A program made the position numbers and the translations under genes. From NCBI GenBank assembly GCA_017882065.1, contig JADGQD010000036.1, positions 1 through 12,968 of the forward strand: DNA of 12,968 nucleotides, read 5' to 3'. Position 1 is the stretch's first letter; each line of letters starts with the position of its first letter. Origin of the DNA: Anaerolineales bacterium. Its GTDB lineage: Bacteria > Chloroflexota > Anaerolineae > Anaerolineales > Villigracilaceae. Shown piece by piece: positions 1 through 6,549 of this stretch. The notes beneath the pieces were generated by a model. The model did no database searches, was not told the origin of the DNA, and saw only the letters and a program-made list of their open reading frames with translations.

Positions 1-1700
1 TGCGGACAGGTGCGCGGCGAGGCGCAGGTTTCCAGGTCATTCAACAGGGCGCGCTGTTCGTCGGGGCTGAGCACCTGTCCCGCCTTGACCGCCAGCCGCT
101 TGCAGACGCGCCCGGCAATTTTGGCTTCGATTTCATTTTGCAGCGGGGTTTCATCTTCCTCGAAATCTTCCACCAGGGCGCGCAGGGCCGCCGCCGGGTC
201 GGAGTTTGCAAACAGGCTCGGCATGGCGCGTACCTGATAGCTGTTCTGGCCAAACGGTTCAACATGGAAACCAAAGTGCTGTAACACCGGCAACTGGTCT
301 TCGAGCAATTTGGCGCTGGCAGGCGACAGGTGCACCACCGCTGGCGTCAGCAGCGCCTGCGAGGGGATGGCTTTCTGTTCGTGCTGGGCCATTAACTTCT
401 CAAACAAAACGCGTTCATGGGCAGCGTGCTGGTCGATCAGATACAGCCCATCCGGGCCTTCGGCAACGAGATAGGTTGCGCCAATCTGGCCGATGAGACG
501 CAGGAGCGGCACTCTATCAAACGCGGATGGTTGCGTGATGGCCGTGGACGGTTGACCATTGACCGTGGAAGATTGGTCATCTGCAGGCAATCTCTCATGG
601 TCTACATCGTGCCCGAGTACCCAGGTGGCATCAATCTGTGGCTTACCGTCCACCGTCTGTAGTCTATCGTCCGACCGTCCCCACAAATTCTGCGGCGCCA
701 CTTGCGGGACCGGAGCATAAGCCAGCAAAGCCCGCCGTGCTGAACGTTGAATGAAACTGAAGGCTTTGTCCGGATTCCGGAATCTCACTTCCGCCTTGGC
801 GGGATGGACATTCACATCCACTTCCTCCGGCGGGACTTCGAGGAACAGCGCCGCCAACGGATAACGTCCGACCATCAGCAGGGTGTGATAGGCCTGGAGC
901 AAAGCAGCATTCAGGGGTGTATCCTGCACCCAGCGTCCATTGACAAAGAACGTGATCTCCTTGCGGTTGGAGCGCGTCAATGCGGTGGGGCTGATATAGC
1001 CGGACAATTTAAAGCCGTCTTCTTCCGCCACCACATCCAGCATCTGACGGGCTGTATCCACACCGTAGAGGGATGCCAGGATCGCCCGCCGGTCGCCATC
1101 CCCGCTGGTTTGAAGGGAGGGGGTATTCCCCTCCGATACCTTGAAGCGCACCTGCGGGTAAGCCAGGGCATAACGCGTCAGCAGGGCGTCAATCGCCCGC
1201 CGTTCGGTCATATCCTGTTTCAGGAACTTGAGCCGCGCCGGGACGTTGTAGAATAGTTCTTCCACGCTGACCACCGTCCCAACCGGCGCGCCGGTTTTTT
1301 CCAGCCTGCCGATGATCCCGCCTTCCATGCGCAGGCGCGCCCCGGCAGGTGAATCCGCCGTCCGCGATGTGATGGTCAGACGCGAGACCGAGCCAATCGA
1401 AGACAGCGCTTCGCCGCGGAAACCCAGCGTGGCAATCCGGAACAGGTCATCGGCGGAGACCAGTTTGGAAGTTGCATGCCGCTCGATGGCCAGCGTCAAC
1501 TCGTCAGCCGGGATACCGGCCCCGTCATCGGCCACCTGGATCAGGGTCCGGCCCGCCGCAGCGATATTCACGGTCACGGATTTCGCCCCGGCATCCAGGG
1601 CATTTTCCAACAGTTCCTTCACAACCGAGGCGGGGCGTTCCACCACTTCTCCGGCGGCGATCTGCGAGGCAACTTCGGGTGGCAAAACGTGGATGGTCAT
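1..1700 (-). CDS. mutL: DNA mismatch repair protein MutL, endonuclease type (3' end outside window)
   Basis: MutL couples MutS mismatch recognition to strand incision. The frame is open from the ATG at 1700 to the window edge (566 codons), and only the extreme C-terminus is missing. The N-terminal GHKL ATPase motifs are all visible: ELLENALDAGA (about residues 29-39), DDGAGI (58-63) and GFRGEAL (93-99). The C-terminal half has DQHAAHERVLFE at 423-434, which fits the metal-binding DQHA(X)2E(X)4E endonuclease motif, and a CKRLAVKAG segment at 533-541. This is therefore a nicking MutL, as expected in bacteria without MutH. The linker between the domains (roughly residues 340-390) is low-complexity and contains degenerate 7-bp repeats. 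The start is fixed by the conserved N-terminus. No Shine-Dalgarno is seen, and a TAGAAT box lies 6 nt upstream, suggesting a leaderless mRNA. The gene diverges from the HAD gene. Confidence 0.97.
   Translation of the reverse strand, partial: MTIHVLPPEVASQIAAGEVVERPASVVKELLENALDAGAKSVTVNIAAAGRTLIQVADDGAGIPADELTLAIERHATSKLVSADDLFRIATLGFRGEALSSIGSVSRLTITSRTADSPAGARLRMEGGIIGRLEKTGAPVGTVVSVEELFYNVPARLKFLKQDMTERRAIDALLTRYALAYPQVRFKVSEGNTPSLQTSGDGDRRAILASLYGVDTARQMLDVVAEEDGFKLSGYISPTALTRSNRKEITFFVNGRWVQDTPLNAALLQAYHTLLMVGRYPLAALFLEVPPEEVDVNVHPAKAEVRFRNPDKAFSFIQRSARRALLAYAPVPQVAPQNLWGRSDDRLQTVDGKPQIDATWVLGHDVDHERLPADDQSSTVNGQPSTAITQPSAFDRVPLLRLIGQIGATYLVAEGPDGLYLIDQHAAHERVLFEKLMAQHEQKAIPSQALLTPAVVHLSPASAKLLEDQLPVLQHFGFHVEPFGQNSYQVRAMPSLFANSDPAAALRALVEDFEEDETPLQNEIEAKIAGRVCKRLAVKAGQVLSPDEQRALLNDLETCASPRTCP
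539..566. repeat. Degenerate 7-bp repeat block in the mutL linker
   Basis: Read on the minus strand this is four adjoining heptads of the form A(C/T)(G/C)G(T/C)C(A/C), for example ACGGTCA followed by ATGGTCA. It encodes part of the non-conserved MutL interdomain linker (TVNGQPSTA region). Period 7 is not a multiple of 3, so the protein does not show a simple repeat. The repeat itself is seen directly; its origin as an inserted intergenic-type repeat is inference. Confidence 0.55.
646..680. repeat. Second degenerate heptad block in the mutL linker
   Basis: On the minus strand about four to five heptads of the pattern N(G/A)GAC(G/T)N run head to tail, for example CGGACGA then TAGACTA. They encode the GRSDDRLQTVDG stretch at the start of the linker, just after the conserved N-terminal half. 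With the block at 539-566 they bracket about 80 bp of linker. Confidence 0.5.
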
Positions 1701-1706
1701 GCCTTT

Positions 1707-1721
1707 ATTCTACCGTATAAT
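1707..1721. promoter_or_regulatory. Back-to-back -10 boxes of the divergent mutL/HAD promoter
   Basis: ATTCTA at 1707-1712 is TAGAAT on the minus strand and lies 6 nt before the mutL ATG. TATAAT at 1716-1721 on the plus strand lies 6 nt before the HAD-gene ATG at 1728. The two boxes are separated by 3 bp and are nearly mirror images. Spacing from -10 to ATG leaves no room for a leader or ribosome binding site, so both messages are probably leaderless. A weak -35-like TGGTCA (1694-1699) precedes the plus-strand box by 16 bp; no convincing -35 is seen for mutL. Confidence 0.65.
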
Positions 1722-1727
1722 AACGCC

Positions 1728-2366
1728 ATGCGATTTAACACCTTTTTCTTCGACCTCGACGAGACGCTTTACCCAATCTCCAGCGGGTTATGGAGTGCCA
1801 TCCGTGAGCGCATCAACACCTTCATGCACGAGCGGATGGGGTTTCCGCCAGATCAAATCGATGTGATGCGCGAACAGTATTTCCGCGAGTACGGGACCAC
1901 GCTGCGCGGCCTGCAGGCTAACTACACAGTGGATATGGACGAGTACCTGGCATTCGTCCACAACGTGCCGCTGGAAGCGCATCTCCACCCGGACCCGGTA
2001 CTGCGCGGGGTTATCGAGGCGCTCCCGGCCCGCAAATTTATCTTCACCAACGCCGACAGCCTCCATGCGAACCGGGTGCTGGACGTACTGGGCTTGCAGG
2101 GATTATTCGACGGCATCCTGGATGTGCATACTCTTTTCCCGTTCTGCAAGCCGATGCCGGAATCCTTTGAACTGGCTCTGCAAGCCGCCGGCTCTCCGGA
2201 CCCACGCACCTGCGCCCTGCTCGACGACCAGGCCCGCATCACACGCGCCGCCCACCGCCTGGGTTTGTATACGATCCTGGTGGGGAAAGAGACAGCGGGC
2301 GAGGATGCCGACGCAGCCCTGGTAAAATGGGCCGATTTACCCGGTTTACTTGACGGGCGAATCTAA
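1728..2366 (+). CDS. HAD-superfamily hydrolase, pyrimidine 5'-nucleotidase-like
   Basis: This 212-residue protein has the full HAD phosphatase signature. Motif I is FFDLDETLYP, with nucleophile D9 and general acid D11; motif II is FTNAD around T107; motif III is K141 in FCKPMPESF; motif IV is LLDDQ with D166 and D167. A helical cap lies between motifs I and II. The DLDETLYP and FTNAD combination is typical of the SDT1/pyrimidine 5'-nucleotidase group, which dephosphorylates UMP/CMP-type nucleotides; the exact substrate is not readable from sequence. The frame is open upstream to 1476, but that extension lies antisense to mutL. The ATG at 1728 gives the normal HAD N-terminus and sits 6 nt after a perfect TATAAT. 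No terminator is visible downstream. The function is probably nucleotide salvage or housecleaning. Confidence 0.88.
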   Translation: MRFNTFFFDLDETLYPISSGLWSAIRERINTFMHERMGFPPDQIDVMREQYFREYGTTLRGLQANYTVDMDEYLAFVHNVPLEAHLHPDPVLRGVIEALPARKFIFTNADSLHANRVLDVLGLQGLFDGILDVHTLFPFCKPMPESFELALQAAGSPDPRTCALLDDQARITRAAHRLGLYTILVGKETAGEDADAALVKWADLPGLLDGRI

Positions 2367-2446
2367 AGCTGCTCTTACACCAGGCTGCTGGAATTTCAGG
2401 GTCTTTGGCAATTTCCGTGACAAAGAGATAGATGCTTATTTACCCC

Positions 2447-2460
2447 ATCACCACGGTGAT
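2447..2460. promoter_or_regulatory. Short inverted repeat upstream of the S41 protease promoter
   Basis: ATCACC and GGTGAT form a 6-bp inverted repeat with a 2-bp centre, about 22 bp upstream of the -35 box at 2483. It could be a binding site for a dimeric regulator, or chance. Nothing else is recognised in the 168-bp gap except the promoter. Confidence 0.25.
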
Positions 2461-2482
2461 TCCCGGAGAACCGAATTTCATT

Positions 2483-2511
2483 TTGCTTTAATCAAGACAT
2501 GTTAAGATAAT
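2483..2511 (+). promoter_or_regulatory. Sigma-70-type promoter of the S41 protease gene
   Basis: TTGCTT (2483-2488) and GATAAT (2506-2511) are separated by exactly 17 bp. The start codon at 2535 follows after 23 nt and is preceded by GGGAG (2524-2528) at normal spacing, so this gene has a conventional leader with a ribosome binding site. Confidence 0.6.
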
Positions 2512-2534
2512 GTACTATTCAATGGGAGATTTCA

Positions 2535-3773
2535 ATGCAAAATAAAACCTTGCGCTCAGTTTTGATCGTTTTTGTGGCGATTGTCCTGGTTGTATGCCTC
2601 TTTGGCAGCGGCTTCGTCCTCGGGAATTTCGTCCCGGCCCTGAAGCCTGTATTTGTACCAACACTACCGGCAACCACCAGCGATACCCAGGGAGGCACGC
2701 CGGCCGATTTGCAGTCGCAATTCGCGCCTTTCTGGCAAGCCTGGGACCTCGTCCACCAGAACTACGTGGACCAGCCGGTGGACGAGACCAAACTCGTCCA
2801 GGGCGCGATCCGCGGCATGATGGGCGCCTTGGGCGACCCGCATACCGGGTACTGGACTCCGCAAGAAACGACCGATGCTGCGATGTTTATGCAGGGCGAA
2901 TATGATGGGATCGGTGCTTTCGTGGATACCAGAGGAGATTATTTAACCATTACCAAGCCAATCCCCGGATATCCTGCCGAAAAGGCCGGTTTGCAGATGG
3001 GCGACCAGATCATCGCCGTGGATGGCACGGATGTGACCGGTTTGGATCCCGATCTGGTCCGGATGACAAAGGTGATGGGTCCGGCAGGAACCGACGTTCA
3101 TCTGAAGATACATCGCGAAGGCGTTGACCAACCGCTTGAATTTACCATCACACGCGCCCACATCGTCATCCCCAGCGTCACAAGCAAAATGCTGGACAAC
3201 AACATCGCTTATATCCAGATCACTGTGTTTGGCGATACTACAGCGAGCGACTTCCACAACCAGTTGAGCCAGTTAATGGCCCAGAACCCGTCTGGCATTA
3301 TCCTGGACCTGCGCGATAATGGCGGCGGCTACCTCGCCGCTGGTATTGCAGTCGCTTCAGAATTCATTGACCATGGCGTTATCGTTACCGAACAGTCCGG
3401 TGACGGTACGAAGACTCCGCATGACGCCACCCCCGGCGGCCTGGCGACCACCATCCCACTGGTGGTGCTGGTAAACGGCAATACGGCATCGGCTTCCGAG
3501 ATCGTCTCTGGCGCGATCAAGGACGATGGGCGCGGCAAACTGGTCGGTGAGCTTACCTATGGCAAAGGCTCAGTGCAGAACTGGCTCCCGCTTTCTGATG
3601 GCGGAACGGCACGCATCACCATTTCCAAATGGCTGACCCCCAATGGTGGCACCATTGACAAGATTGGCCTGACACCGGATGTGGTCGTCACGATGACTCA
3701 GGCTGATATCACAGCCGGGCGCGACCCGCAGCTGGACGCGGCAGTGCAGTTGCTGCTGCATCCACAGCCGTAA
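2535..3773 (+). CDS. S41-family C-terminal processing peptidase (CtpA/Tsp type)
   Basis: This 412-residue serine protease has one hydrophobic N-terminal segment (about residues 8-30) acting as signal anchor, with no lipobox, so the catalytic part should face outside the membrane. An N-terminal helical segment (NYVDQPVDETKLVQGAIRGM) and GDPHTGYW precede a PDZ domain (roughly 115-200, with GIGAF and GLQMGDQIIAVDG). The tail-specific protease core follows with LDLRDNGGG. The catalytic Ser-Lys dyad is S319 in NTASASEI and K344 in TYGKGSVQ, 25 residues apart as in E. coli Tsp. A KIGLTPDVVV motif is near the end. Length is normal for CtpA. The start is supported by GGGAG 6 nt upstream. Such proteases trim or degrade exported proteins from the C-terminus; the substrate is unknown. 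The membrane metallopeptidase gene follows 75 bp downstream. Confidence 0.95.
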   Translation: MQNKTLRSVLIVFVAIVLVVCLFGSGFVLGNFVPALKPVFVPTLPATTSDTQGGTPADLQSQFAPFWQAWDLVHQNYVDQPVDETKLVQGAIRGMMGALGDPHTGYWTPQETTDAAMFMQGEYDGIGAFVDTRGDYLTITKPIPGYPAEKAGLQMGDQIIAVDGTDVTGLDPDLVRMTKVMGPAGTDVHLKIHREGVDQPLEFTITRAHIVIPSVTSKMLDNNIAYIQITVFGDTTASDFHNQLSQLMAQNPSGIILDLRDNGGGYLAAGIAVASEFIDHGVIVTEQSGDGTKTPHDATPGGLATTIPLVVLVNGNTASASEIVSGAIKDDGRGKLVGELTYGKGSVQNWLPLSDGGTARITISKWLTPNGGTIDKIGLTPDVVVTMTQADITAGRDPQLDAAVQLLLHPQP

Positions 3774-3794
3774 AGTTTTGCTCAGTTTACAAGC

Positions 3795-3831
3795 CCAACC
3801 GGTCCAAGCTCAAACCAGTTGGACTTGTTGG
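3795..3831 (+). promoter_or_regulatory. Hairpin just upstream of the zinc-peptidase ribosome binding site
   Basis: CCAAC (3795-3799) pairs with GTTGG (3827-3831), and GTCCAA (3802-3807) with TTGGAC (3819-3824). The two stems are separated by a symmetric 2x2 internal loop and closed by an 11-nt loop. No U-tract follows, so it is not a typical intrinsic terminator. The ribosome binding site AAGGAG begins 5 nt after the hairpin. It may be a processing or translation-modulating element in the protease-to-peptidase spacer. Confidence 0.35.
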
Positions 3832-3848
3832 ACAAAAGGAGAGAGACT

Positions 3849-4562
3849 ATGTTTTTTAACCTGCAATACCTGCTTTTCATGGTCCCGGCTTTCCTGCTGA
3901 TGCTGGTCACCTCCTGGTACGTCAAGTCTGCGTACCAGAAATGGGGCCGTGTCCCGGCCCGCAGCCGGTTGACCGGCTCCGAAGCCGCCCAGCGCCTGAT
4001 CGCCCGCAGCGGGTTGTACGGGATACAGATCCAGAACGTGGCTGGGAACCTGACCGACAACTACGACCCGCGTACCAAAATCCTGCACCTGTCACAGGGC
4101 GTCGCGCAAAACACATCCGTCGCTTCGCTGGCCGTTGCCGCCCACGAACTCGGCCATGCCCAGCAGGATGCCGAAGGCTATTTTCCGCTGCGCTTTCGTG
4201 CCGCGCTGGTGCCAATGGTCAGCATCGGCTCATACCTGGGTTGGATCCTGGTCATGCTTGGCCTGTTGTTAAGCTATGCCGGCATGGCACTGGGAATAAA
4301 TATTGCCTGGCTGGGTGTCGTGATATTTGCCGGTGGCGCAGTCTTTGCCCTGGCAACTCTGCCGGTGGAACTGAACGCCTCCGCCCGCGCCCGCCGTTTG
4401 CTGAGTGAGACCGGCATCATCTCTGGTCCCGACGAGCAGCGCGGCGTCAATACGGTGCTCACCGCTGCCGCGCTGACTTATGTGGCCGCGCTGGTCACTG
4501 CAGTGCTGCAACTGCTCTATTACGTTACTCTGGTCGGGGGTCTGGGGCGCCGGCGCAGATAA
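3849..4562 (+). CDS. YugP-like neutral zinc metallopeptidase (Zn_peptidase_2), membrane bound
   Basis: This is a 237-residue integral membrane protein. An N-terminal transmembrane helix (about 3-24) is followed by a soluble segment with the zinc-binding motif HELGH at 99-103 (VAAHELGHAQQ). Two hydrophobic segments follow (about 118-140 and 146-170), then PVELNASARA, in which E174 is a candidate third zinc ligand, and a last hydrophobic region (about 203-230). This order matches the Zn_peptidase_2/YugP family, whose substrates are unknown. An in-frame ATG at 3819 exists, but the ATG at 3849 follows AAAGGAG at 7-nt spacing and begins the typical hydrophobic N-terminus, so I chose 3849. The gene is 75 bp after the S41 protease and may be co-transcribed with it. 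It ends in a strong terminator. Confidence 0.9.
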   Translation: MFFNLQYLLFMVPAFLLMLVTSWYVKSAYQKWGRVPARSRLTGSEAAQRLIARSGLYGIQIQNVAGNLTDNYDPRTKILHLSQGVAQNTSVASLAVAAHELGHAQQDAEGYFPLRFRAALVPMVSIGSYLGWILVMLGLLLSYAGMALGINIAWLGVVIFAGGAVFALATLPVELNASARARRLLSETGIISGPDEQRGVNTVLTAAALTYVAALVTAVLQLLYYVTLVGGLGRRRR

Positions 4563-4589
4563 TCCACACGGCGAAGGTAACATCTAACC

Positions 4590-4625
4590 ACTTCCCGCAG
4601 ACCTGTGGTCTGCGGGAAGTTTTAT
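4590..4625 (+). terminator. Strong intrinsic terminator after the zinc peptidase
   Basis: A perfect 14-bp stem (ACTTCCCGCAGACC at 4590-4603 with its complement at 4607-4620) has a 3-nt loop and is followed by TTTATT. It closes the upstream transcript only about 17 bp before the -10 box of the next gene. Confidence 0.9.
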
Positions 4626-4641
4626 TAAGGAAAAAATCCAG

Positions 4642-4647
4642 TATAAT
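4642..4647 (+). promoter_or_regulatory. -10 box of the flippase-like gene, leaderless spacing
   Basis: A perfect TATAAT ends 7 nt before the ATG at 4655. The expected transcription start would be at or next to the start codon, and no Shine-Dalgarno lies in between. No clear -35 box is present; that region overlaps the tail of the terminator. Confidence 0.55.
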
Positions 4648-4654
4648 TCCTGAT

Positions 4655-5677
4655 ATGCGCAAAATTGTCATCGTAATCGTCCTGTTTCTTGGCATTGCAC
4701 TCGTTCTTTTTAGTTTTTCCGAACTCAAAAATATCAGCGATACCCTTAAGCATAGCAACTGGCGTTTTTTAGCGGTCGCTCTTTTCTTTGAATGTCTCTG
4801 GCTTTATAACGTCGCCATTATGTACGGTGTCTTATACCGGCTGGTAGGCTTGCATGAGGATAAGAAACGGCTGCTTCTGGTCGCTACAGCAGCAACTTTC
4901 GTGAACGTGATCGCACCCACAGCAGGAATCGGGGGAATGGCTGTTTTTCTGGACGATGCCAAACGGCGTAACCTTTCCTCGGGTCGCGTGACGGTGGTCG
5001 GCGCACTGTTTGTTCTGTTCGATTATGTCGCCTTCCTGTGCATCCTGGCGCTGGGATGGGTGGTACTCATCCGGCGTAACAATCTGAACGCCGGGGAAAT
5101 TACCGCTTCGCTTATCCTGCTGGGTCTGGCAATTGCTTTTGCTGTTCTCATTTATCTGGGCTACCGGTCGGCAACGGCTCTGGGGAATGCCCTGGCTTGG
5201 ATGGCACGTCTGGTCAACCGTATTCTGCGCCCATTTATCCACCGTGAGTATTTGAGCGAGGGGCGCTCTCATGAATTCGCCGCAGAAATGGCAGAAGGGC
5301 TTTCTACCATCCGCGGCAAAAAGAGAAACCTGATCTGGCCTTTCCTGTTTGCGCTGAATAGCAAGGCTTTGCTCATCTGCGTGCTGGCATTCACATTTCT
5401 GGCATTTGGTACACCGTTTACAGTCGGGACGCTGGTGGGCGGGTTCAGCATCGGCTACCTGTTCCTCATTGTTTCCCCGACTCCTTCCGGTCTCGGAATA
5501 GTGGAGGGCATGCTGACAGTGGCGCTGAACACACTGCGGGTCAAGCTGGATGCGGCCGTACTCATCACCATGGCCTACCGCGCCCTGACATTCTGGTTTC
5601 CGCTGGCTGTGGGAGGCGTGGCATTCCGGTTGTTGCAGGGAAAACCGAAAGAGAAACCGACCGTCACCGATCGTTAG
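4655..5677 (+). CDS. Flippase-like integral membrane protein (LPG_synthase_TM / UPF0104 family)
   Basis: This 340-residue polytopic protein has about eight hydrophobic segments from residue 4 onward and a basic C-terminal tail. Family hallmarks are the TAGIGGMAVFLDDAKRR segment in the first third, a following FDYVAFL helix, and PTPSGLGIVEG near the end, which resembles the PTPGGLGxxE signature. The family (PF03706) includes the membrane part of MprF and related lipid or polyisoprenoid-linked flippase-like proteins. There is no C-terminal aminoacyl-transferase domain, so lysyl-PG synthesis itself is not indicated and the lipid substrate cannot be named. The ATG at 4655 sits 7 nt after TATAAT. 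It is transcribed alone: a terminator lies upstream and a bidirectional one downstream. Base composition is slightly less GC-rich than the neighbours. Confidence 0.88.
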   Translation: MRKIVIVIVLFLGIALVLFSFSELKNISDTLKHSNWRFLAVALFFECLWLYNVAIMYGVLYRLVGLHEDKKRLLLVATAATFVNVIAPTAGIGGMAVFLDDAKRRNLSSGRVTVVGALFVLFDYVAFLCILALGWVVLIRRNNLNAGEITASLILLGLAIAFAVLIYLGYRSATALGNALAWMARLVNRILRPFIHREYLSEGRSHEFAAEMAEGLSTIRGKKRNLIWPFLFALNSKALLICVLAFTFLAFGTPFTVGTLVGGFSIGYLFLIVSPTPSGLGIVEGMLTVALNTLRVKLDAAVLITMAYRALTFWFPLAVGGVAFRLLQGKPKEKPTVTDR

Positions 5678-5692
5678 TTGACAGAAGGAACG

Positions 5693-5726
5693 AAACCGAC
5701 CGAGGGCACAGGCTCCCGGTCGGTTT
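5693..5726. terminator. Bidirectional terminator between convergent genes
   Basis: AAACCGACCG (5693-5702) and CGGTCGGTTT (5717-5726) form a perfect 10-bp stem around a 14-nt loop that can partly extend the stem. The T-rich end of each arm serves as a short U-tract on its own strand. It lies between the plus-strand flippase-like gene and the minus-strand ABC operon. Confidence 0.8.
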
Positions 5727-5743
5727 GATTCTGTTGACAATCT

Positions 5744-6538
5744 CTAAATATATAAATCGCGCTTGTTGTAGAGCCAATATGCCGCAACCACGCAGACGAC
5801 GATGATGACTGCCGAGAGAAGCAGATAAGTCACATCCATCTTGCCAGAACTGAGAAGTTGGCTGGCGTCGAAATACTTGAAGGGCGTGAAGTATTTGAGG
5901 AAATCCAGGTTCGCCTGCATACTGACGACGATGGACAGGAAGTAGGCCGTCAGGATGATGGCAATCGCGGTGGAGCCAGAGCGCTTGTACTGCTTCATGG
6001 CACAGCCCAGCAGCAGGCCGATGGCCAGGAAGATCAGTTCGATTACGAACATGCCCTGCATTTCGAGTGCCAGGAAGCTGTAGAAGGCTTGGTCGGGGTT
6101 GTACGACTGCACCGCCACCAGCGACACCACCCAGGTGATCAGCACGAAGACAATGCAGTTGACCAGCGCAGCCAGCCCCTTGGCCGTGACGACTCTGCTG
6201 CGCGATACCGGCAGAACCAGCGAAAACTCGACCGTCTTGTCGCGCTCTTCCTTGGAGATGCTGTCGCTGCCCCACATGGCGGCTGCGATCGCGGCCATCA
6301 GCGCAAAGTAGATGAACATGACGCCGTAGAAACCGCTGATAGTGGTCAGGTTAAAGGCGCGCATGCTCAAGGCATCCAGCAGCGCCGGGGGCATCGAATC
6401 CAGCATTTTCAGCAGCTCGGGATCGCCAGCAAAGGCGGAATATTTGGCCCCTGCCATAAAGATCAGCAGTATGATTATTGCGCTCCAGATCAGCAGCGAT
6501 TTGAGGTTGGCTTTTAGTTCACGAAGAAAAATGTTCAT
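5744..6538 (-). CDS. ABC-2 type exporter permease, second subunit
   Basis: This 264-residue membrane protein has about six transmembrane segments. A soluble loop after the first holds the DPELLKMLDSMPPALLDAL region, and LPVSRSRVVTAKGLAA is the coupling-helix-like stretch. The frame is open upstream of 6538, but the ATG at 6538 follows AAGGAGG at ideal spacing and gives the normal MNIFLRELKANLKS start. It is the last gene of the operon and starts 11 bp after the preceding permease. Both permeases share the PVSR-x-V-TxKxLAAL region, TPFKxxDA near residue 220 and a YWLYxxRD C-terminus, so they are paralogues and probably form a heterodimeric channel for the ATPase. The exported substrate is unknown. 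Confidence 0.9.
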   Translation of the reverse strand: MNIFLRELKANLKSLLIWSAIIILLIFMAGAKYSAFAGDPELLKMLDSMPPALLDALSMRAFNLTTISGFYGVMFIYFALMAAIAAAMWGSDSISKEERDKTVEFSLVLPVSRSRVVTAKGLAALVNCIVFVLITWVVSLVAVQSYNPDQAFYSFLALEMQGMFVIELIFLAIGLLLGCAMKQYKRSGSTAIAIILTAYFLSIVVSMQANLDFLKYFTPFKYFDASQLLSSGKMDVTYLLLSAVIIVVCVVAAYWLYNKRDLYI

Positions 6539-6549
6539 CAGGCACCTCC

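Noticed and set aside
1476..1727. Longer N-terminus for the HAD protein
   Set aside because: The 84-codon extension is antisense to the conserved ATPase domain of mutL and comes before the TATAAT box. HAD motif I begins at residue 9 when the ATG at 1728 is used.
4832..5740. A 302-codon minus-strand open frame
   Set aside because: Antisense to the flippase-like membrane protein and running through the terminator; its Cys/His/Gln-rich composition shows no domain.
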